From assembly GCA_003024985.2 (NCBI GenBank), contig PXIH01S0066209.1: 11,881 bases of DNA; one strand, given 5' to 3'. The translations under genes were made by a program, and so were the position numbers. Under the pieces are notes generated by a model, which worked only from the letters and a program-made list of their open reading frames with translations, was not told where the DNA came from and searched no databases. Each line of letters starts with the position of its first letter. Position 1 is the stretch's first letter. Origin of the DNA: Euperipatoides rowelli. Lineage: Eukaryota > Onychophora > Udeonychophora > Euonychophora > Peripatopsidae. Shown piece by piece: positions 5,967 to 11,881 of this stretch.

Positions 5967-8900
5967 TCAGATTTTAAGGACGTAAGCTGTAATATCCATA
6001 GCTGAGCATGTAATACCATCTGGTAAAAAATATTTCTTGTCATCTAGAAGACAAAGAGATTTCCTGGAATTTTTATAAGTAAAGAGTTCATGTCTATCCG
6101 ATTTTATAGTGACTACATTTTGGTAGTTGAGTATATCATCTTTTAGACAATCTTTAAAATCTTCAAAAGTAATTTTTTTTAATTACAAATTTTGTAATGC
6201 CTTTAATTCTTTTGGTAATAGTGTCTACTACTTTATTCACATACACCTTACTTCTCAATCCGATGAACTCTGTCATGAATTCTCCTTTATTCACATCCTT
6301 CATAAGATCTAGCTCTAATCGATTCAATCAATGGGTAATGTTTACAGATTATTTATTGGATAATTTGAAGTATCAAAGTGTTTACTAAATATTATTCAGG
6401 TTCAGTCATATCATGATACAGATCCTTTGTATATATTTGATATTGAAAGGAATTTGTATCATGATAGAGGACCTTTAGTTTCCTTTGATATTTAGGTACC
6501 ATCATGTTGTAATGGAAATCATAGACTTTGAATTTAATCAAGTCTAAGATTGCTATTCCAACGTAAATAGGTTTATCAAAAATAAGTATTTTTCTATAAA
6601 GAGTTTCGGCAAAAATAGTTGTTGATTTAAAACTGGCTTTAGAAATTTGTTTTCTAATGCTCTTCCATGACACACACAAGACTATATTTTGGCGGTTAAG
6701 TATGGATTCCATAGTCTTGCCAAAGACAGAGTTATTCATTAATTTGATAAATCTCTTGCAAAATTATCACTGGCATCTTGTCTTAATTTGGTGTTGATAT
6801 TTATATAAGATTTCAACCAGGGCCATTGGGAGAAGCGAAGACATCATTGTACTTTATTAAGTACAAGGCCAAGCTTTAAATACAACTGTAGAGTTCTATA
6901 ATGTACTACATTCTTCCTTTAGGATTCAATGTAGTTAACAATTTTCAACTTTACATGGTCTATAGTGTCTACTTAAATCGGGTGATATTCAGTTCTTATC
7001 CACTAGTTTGCTAAATGGAGCTTGTGGGAACTCATTATGAAGATCATGAAGTTCATCTGGGTAATCTAAGTCTAGTTCTAAGATGTAGCCTATAGCTGCA
7101 ACTTTAGGATGATTTAAAAAAATCAAGAGTAGTATTCTCATCAGCTGTCACCCAGGCAAAATTATTAATGGGGAGGGGTTGGGTCATCGACCAGCTATAC
7201 AAGTTATTTATATCTAAATATAGTAAATAACTTATATCCTGGTCCTTATCAAAGTCAGGCATGTAACGGTTGTTTGCCTTTACGTAGTGGTGAGACATTT
7301 GGCATATGCCGCCATGTATCCCATGTTTAATGAACATTATCATATCTTCTAAAATTAAAACATCACATTTTAAATACAAATCATTATAATCACCTATTGT
7401 CTGTAGATCAAATTTATCCCAAACATTGCATGCATGATAATATTTTGTATCTGAAATATGCACATCAGATAAATCTGAATAAAATTTAACTTGAGGTGGT
7501 AACTGCCATTCCATTATACTGATATGGAAAATCTCCATTTCTTAAAATAAGGCTATGTGTAGCCTTGCAGAGACATTTTGTTTTGTGATGTTGAATTGTT
7601 CCGGTTCTACTCTTTCAGCTAAGCTAGCTTAGCTGGAAGGTAGAAACCAGTAACTATCCAAGAATCATAAAATGACTTTTTTACCATCATCACACACAAC
7701 TTCTTTACTTAGTGAAATGTAAGTCTCCTCGGTTTGAGGGATTATATATAGTCTCTAGCATACTTGGATAGTGTTAAAGTTTTAATGAAAACATGGGCAT
7801 CATATTTGGAATAATTGTGGGAAGTGACAGGGATGAATTTTGGTTTCTTATACCTTAGGGTGCAAGTATTACAAAAGGGGCCGCAATACTTCACTGAGAT
7901 ATGATCATGACCTTTAACTTTATAATTTGTTGTTAGAATATACTCATGTTGACATAGTAACATTGAGTGGTATCATCAAACTTTGATTGCTGTTCATCGG
8001 TTATATCCATAAGTACAAATGTTTTCATATACTCAGAGTATATATGCTTATCATCTTTATAGAGATTATAAATAAAATGATCATGTGCATCTTTACCCCT
8101 GTATTGAACTAATTTTTCTTTAAATCTAGGATCTTTTTCAAATTCTTTTTTTATCTTGATACATATTTTTAATATAATAAGAGTAAGATGTAGGGATCTG
8201 TTTGTGGAGAATATTGGGTCTGTGGATTTCTCAAGTAGGCATTCAAAATCCACATAAATAACAAAGGGAACCTTATGGCAATGTTCATATTTCTTAATTT
8301 TAAGTTTATTATGTTCATCATTTGGGAGCACTATACCCACAGTTTTATTTTTTAAACAATAAAGTTGATGTTTATCCAATAAATCTTGACCTCCGTAATG
8401 TCCCAAACAATTATGGCAAAAAATGTACATGCTTGATATTTAGTAACCTTGGATTTTAAAAGCCTGCTTAAGTCTTTGATACAAACATAATGTGATGTGA
8501 TATCATTTCTAATGAATAAAATATCCACAGACCTAGGATAAACAATTTCACGATTCATATACAGTGGGAATAATTTTTTATCATCATTGACACCGATAAC
8601 ATAAACATAAATTAAATTTTGCTTTTCAAATTTAGGGATATCTGTCAATGCTACCAGGAAAGGAAGATCTTTAAATTTTAAATCTTTAAAAATATTTTCA
8701 TAGTGGGATAAATGTTGGGAATTATAATTAATATTCATATAATGGAGTCCTGCAAAAATACTCCTAGCAAAACATTTTTCATCGTCTGGGTTTAGTATAT
8801 TAATGCAAGCTTTTTTGTTTTTAATATATGGTGGTAAATCAATATAGAACAAAACTTTTAAAATATCACACATGTTCAAACATAACTCGAGAAATAAGAT

Positions 8901-9187
8901 CAATAATTACACCCAACCTGAACCTTTCTGGGTGAGATCATTGATCTCTTTCAAGAGAGATGCAAACAAGGACTCTAATAATATCTCATGTAAAGATATA
9001 CCCTAGAATTAAAATATATTTAGTTTTAAATACAAATGTACAGGTATCCTCACTTCTTTTGAACATACAATGTAACTTTAAATTGACTTAAGAGAATCAT
9101 GATTTAAAATTTGAATAATTTTGCTTTTAAGGTGATATTTAGTTTTTTTCAAAAATATATTTAAGTCTTTAACCTCATTTGATGTGG
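5967..9187 (-). pseudogene. Protein-primed family B DNA polymerase (Polinton PolB), broken
   Basis: This is the replicative polymerase, with N-terminal 3'-5' exonuclease and C-terminal palm. From the minus 5' end: KDLNIFLKKTKYHLK (near 9165-9120), KGSGW (near 8925), IDLPPYIKNKKACINI (near 8840) and a C-x2-C-x12-H-x3-C zinc-finger pattern (near 8420-8350). Exo I is YVDFECL (about 8257-8237), Exo II HNYSKYDAHVF (about 7820) and Exo [12 protein letters not shown] (about 7390). KHGIHGG is near 7325, motif A YLDINNLY at about 7218, motif B NNSVFGKTME at about 6735, and motif C YHDTNS at 6466-6449. The C-terminus (SDRHELFTYKN onward) stops at 5969-5967. The length, about 1,070 codons, is near full. 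Frame changes occur between most pieces, with stops at several points. Motif C has lost its second aspartate, and a segment before KHGIHGG is missing. Confidence 0.92.
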
Positions 9188-9349
9188 GAACCTCCAAGTC
9201 TGCAGGTCACAATGGAAGGCCGTCTCTACTTGGAAGGGTTTGGCTCCAATATCATCATTTGAATCATCCGAGTCTAGTAGTTCATCATCAAATTCAACAT
9301 CAGAATTATTTGATGGTAAATTTTTAATATTATCCTCATCAATCAAATG

Positions 9350-9622
9350 ATCATCATCATCATAATCAGAATCATAAATATTAACATGAGATGGGGATAC
9401 ACCACTATGATCTGGGGAATAAGAATGTGAAGGACTGTGTTGTGATGAAAAATTTATCGGTCAAGTACCCCCTACCTAAGCGGAGGAGATACCCTTGATG
9501 GTGAAAGATCCAATGAATTGTTTTCCATCTGCAATATGTCCGATTCGTCAGTTAGGGCATAGTCGACCAAAGGCTTTTTCACTATGGATGAATCAAGTGG
9601 TGTATCCCTGCCTTTATTTTTT
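9350..9622. repeat. Diverged direct repeat, copy B
   Basis: This matches 9715-9967 in the same orientation, best at 9485-9622 against 9828-9967 (shared blocks around GGAGATACC, ATCTGC-ATATG-CCGATT and AGTGGTGTA-CC). A weaker match links 9370-9422 to 9739-9787. The copies differ by many substitutions and small indels, so the duplication is old. Confidence 0.75.
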
Positions 9623-9714
9623 AAAACATGGGGTGAATTTATAATATTCTTAATAGTAGACCTAACACTAGGTCTAATACTAGAATTTGATAAATAAAAC
9701 AGTTGGTTTTAATA

Positions 9715-9967
9715 TGCTAGAATTATTATTAAAATCATTATCATAAAAATTATATGGAGGGAGTACAGCACTCTCATCGGAGTGAGGCAAAAAAGTCTTT
9801 GATCGATCATACCCTAGCTGATGGGAAGGAGATACCAGAAATGCTGGAAGATCCTATGAATCTTCTACCATCTGCGATATGCCCGATTCAACAGTTACGG
9901 CATAATCAACTGATGATTTTTTCACAATGGGGGAATAAAGTGGTGTACCCTTTCCCTTATGCTTTAA
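9715..9967. repeat. Diverged direct repeat, copy A
   Basis: Partner of 9350-9622, offset by about 343-347 bases. On the minus strand both encode a similar segment of the form GxxTPLxSxIVKK followed by VDYA. The two copies now lie in different frames, which shows an indel between them. Confidence 0.75.
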
Positions 9968-10555
9968 ATTAGCTGGTTACTTTGTAGCACAAGCCTTAAA
10001 ATTATACTTAAAATAGGAACCTGTGATGGTGATAATACAGTGGATTTTGTTACATTAGAATTTAAAATAAGCTATGGTATTATTCTTGGCTTAATAATTG
10101 TTGGTGGTATAGTAACTTTTAAAATAGGTGGTTGTACATTTAAAACATTAACCTGTGATGGAATATTAGAAGTAACATTAGGTCTAATAGTAGGCTTGAC
10201 ATTAGTCTTTAATACGGAATTAACATGTGAAACATTAGGCATTAATATGTAAGATGGTTGCATCCTATCTTCAACAGTAGACATAATATAAGGTTTTAAA
10301 ATTTGAATAATATGAGCCTGTGTAACTTTAGGTTATAAAACATTTTTAATTTGGTTTTCAAAACCAGGGGGTGGGGGGCAAAGTTTTATATGAATTCGTT
10401 TGTGAAAAAGTATTATATGTTGGTATAGAATTAATAAATTTTACCTTATTCAGTCAATTTTCAGCATGGGTCCGATGTATGTTTCTTTCACTCACTAAAG
10501 GAGATGGTTCTTCTAAGCTAGACTATTAAAAGCTGAATGAAGTTGCTGCCTCAAA

Positions 10556-10675
10556 GCTTTGTTCTGATGAAATCAGCTATCAGGAGATGCTTTGTCAAAG
10601 ATGGACTGCTTAATTGCTTTGTCTCCGGTGAAATGAGCTAACTGGAGATGCTATGTCAAAGCTGGCTGGCTGGTT
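10556..10675. repeat. Two imperfect tandem copies of a 60-bp unit
   Basis: The copies at 10556-10615 and 10616-10675 share GCTTTGT, GATGAAAT/GGTGAAAT, GGAGATGCT and TGTCAAAG in the same order, with scattered substitutions and a one-base indel. They lie just downstream, on the minus strand, of the TATA box at 10708-10701, in the predicted leader or promoter-proximal region. Confidence 0.85.
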
Positions 10676-10700
10676 GTAAATTAATGTGGGAACATTAAGG

Positions 10701-10708
10701 CTTTTATA
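10701..10708 (-). promoter_or_regulatory. TATA box upstream of the polymerase unit
   Basis: TATAAAAG on the minus strand is embedded in a locally GC-rich context (a GAGGGGAGGC stretch just upstream), which stands out in this AT-rich window. Transcription would begin about 25-30 bases downstream, near 10675, and run through the 60-bp repeats into the PolB-upstream region. No competing minus-strand gene start is visible nearby. Confidence 0.5.
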
Positions 10709-10729
10709 GCCTCCCCTCAAAAAGATCTA

Positions 10730-11881
10730 AGATACAAATCAACTCAATAAGATAATATGATGTTTGATAGCAACATCTATCTACATTGCACTTTAATAAT
10801 ATTGTAATAAAATGAATTTAATTTTATATTCTATTTTGTAATAATACTATTCAATAAAAAATTACCACTTAATAAATAAATAAAAAAAACATCTGAACAT
10901 TATACAATATACAAGGAAAATTATTTTCTATATTATAAAAGATTATTGTATTTTAATTATAACTTTTTGTCTATTTTGACAATCTCTTTGATTATTGCCT
11001 TGTATCCATATGGAAATGCATTATTTCACTTAAGACTTGGAACATTATGGAACTTCTAGCTAACCATTTTTTAAAAATATGTTATGTTTTTCTTATTATT
11101 ATTTTATTATTATTTTACTAAATTTAATTAATTTGTTATCATTCCCCTTTGGAACTTTTTTTAATACCTTTCTGACATGATAAGGAAATATTTTACAAGT
11201 CGTTAAATGGTTAATCTATTTTCTACAGTCTAATGTGCATGAGCCGCTATATTGAGCACTCTCTAAAATGAATGTTTGAAGTTTTAATTAAAGATGAACT
11301 AGATGCTGATCGATACAAAATAAAATATAGCTTTAGGTATTTAAATGAGGAAAATAGCATTAAAAAGAAGTATGGGTCAAGTCTCTAGGTTTTATAGAAC
11401 ACAAGCTATGTATTTTTTAAAGTTTTACGCTTGTTGACTTTATTTTCTCTAAACTTTGATATGTGCTAGCAAGGCAGCTAGCTTTAATGTATATCTGTCA
11501 ATCATTATTCTTATACAGTATTGAATCACTTTGAGAAAAAATAACTCTATTATTAAAAATGCTTCAATTTTAATTTTTTATTTTAAACATTATCTACAAA
11601 TCGTAAGCCTTTCAAATATTTATTCCATTTACGGTTAGTTTGCCCCTCATCCTAAAATGTGTTATTTTTAGTTTTTTTGTGATTAAAACCAAAACAGTAG
11701 ATGCTAGCCACTTGAAATTTTTATTGAAGGTGTAGATTAGTACCCGGATGCCATGTATGATGCCATAGTCACATATTCTAAACACCCACCCCTTCCTCTC
11801 TATCATTGTATAATTTTTTGCAATTTTTTTTTAAAAAATGTTCAAGTTAATGGCACATAGTTTCTGTGCATCCTATGATGT
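10730..11881. other. AT-rich right flank, no gene recognised
   Basis: This stretch has A/T runs, ATT-type microsatellite (about 11093-11120) and only short open frames with no recognisable motif. It could be host DNA or the unrecognised end of the element. I saw no terminal inverted repeat, integrase motif or RNA gene. Confidence 0.55.

Larger units (their letters stand above)
9187..10390 (-). pseudogene. Repeat-containing Pro/Ser-rich and acidic region upstream of PolB
   Basis: This is minus-strand coding-like sequence that may be an N-terminal extension of the polymerase or a separate gene. From the 5' side it has a proline run (PPPPGFENQIKNVL, about 10385-10335) and an open piece (10284-10072) rich in Pro, Val, Asn and Ile with PNV-type repeats. 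Two copies of a duplicated segment follow, then a strongly acidic stretch (DVEFDDELLDSDDSNDD, about 9300-9245) that leads by a frameshift into the polymerase N-terminus. Protein-level similarity between the duplicated copies (for example KKSSVDYAVTVES and KKPLVDYALTDES) supports translation in the past. I recognise no domain. Stops and frame changes are frequent. The start cannot be fixed. Confidence 0.5.
1..10720. mobile_element. Degraded Maverick/Polinton (adintovirus-like) element, partial
   Basis: Polintons are large self-synthesising DNA transposons or endogenous viruses of eukaryotes that carry capsid genes, a maturation protease, a packaging ATPase and a protein-primed DNA polymerase. 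All of these are recognisable here in a compact arrangement, with plus-strand genes at 2-2678 and minus-strand genes at 4348-2781 and about 10390-5967. Nearly all are interrupted by stops or frameshifts, so the copy is not functional. The integrase and terminal inverted repeats are not found in the window. The left boundary lies outside, because the first gene is cut by the window edge. The right boundary is unknown; 10720 is only the last point with element-like content (a minus-strand TATA box). Confidence 0.88.

Noticed and set aside
6127-6388. Two plus-strand open frames of about 60 codons
   Set aside because: They are antisense to the PolB C-terminal relic, whose minus-strand reading matches the family.
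7616-7635. Perfect 20-bp palindrome built from AGCTAAGCT / AGCTTAGCT
   Set aside because: It lies within PolB pseudogene sequence and the flanking frame reads through as expected polymerase (FLDSYWFLPSS, stop, ASLAE). It is probably a by-product of coding sequence and not an inserted site.
8934-8948. Odd-centred palindrome GAGATCA-T-TGATCTC
   Set aside because: It is inside the PolB N-terminal coding relic, in the frame that includes LLKEINDLTQKGSGW, so no separate role is needed.
960-9187. Reassigned stop codons: many genes read through in-frame stops, and all three stops in the 3410-2781 gene are TAA
   Set aside because: Across the element TAA, TAG and TGA all occur inside coding-like frames and are accompanied by many frameshifts. 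This is pseudogene decay rather than an alternative genetic code.
9754-9972. Plus-strand open frame of about 72 codons
   Set aside because: It lies over repeat copy A, whose minus-strand reading matches copy B at protein level; the plus-strand reading has no recognised motif.
10040-10252. Plus-strand open frame of about 70 codons, hydrophobic and glycine/valine-rich, resembling a membrane protein
   Set aside because: It is the antisense shadow of the minus-strand Pro/Val/Asn-rich frame at 10284-10072, which has better context with the PolB unit. The hydrophobicity is explained by the complementary codons.
11612-11806. Minus-strand open frame of 64 codons
   Set aside because: No motif, neighbour or composition supports it. 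It is within the length expected by chance in a stretch like this.

Overview
The window is most of a degraded Maverick/Polinton element (endogenous adintovirus type) in an AT-rich animal genome, probably an invertebrate. The assignment rests on co-occurring Polinton virion and replication genes: a penton-like capsid protein, a pVI-like protein, the double jelly-roll major capsid protein, an adenain-type protease, an FtsK/A32-type packaging ATPase and a protein-primed family B DNA polymerase. Almost every gene carries frameshifts and in-frame stops, so this copy is a fossil. The host species cannot be fixed from the sequence. I see no host gene, tRNA or rRNA.

Layout: positions 1-2690 hold a tightly packed plus-strand morphogenesis block (penton C-terminal part, pVI-like, major capsid, protease), with gaps of zero to a few bases between most genes. 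It converges on a minus-strand block running from 4348 down to 2781 (ATPase, a small protein with one membrane helix, and a conserved Polinton protein of unknown role). The two blocks end in opposed AATAAA signals about 80 bp apart. Positions 4350-5966 are non-coding and rich in structure: a histone-3'-end-like stem-loop, a second hairpin, twelve copies of a 16-bp repeat, and two arrays of a 35-bp repeat whose units each contain an inverted repeat. From 9187 down to 5967 lies the minus-strand polymerase pseudogene, preceded by a repeat-containing, proline/serine-rich and acidic region up to about 10390. A well-formed TATA box at 10701-10708 (minus) plausibly drove this unit. Positions 10730-11881 are AT-rich with no recognisable gene.

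Together the capsid, penton, pVI-like protein, protease and ATPase would have built and packaged a virion and the polymerase would have copied the linear genome. The retroviral-type integrase and the terminal inverted repeats expected of a full element are not visible, so the element probably extends past the left edge and perhaps the right. The least explained parts are the central repeat/hairpin region, the duplicated segment upstream of the polymerase, and the histone-like stem-loop.
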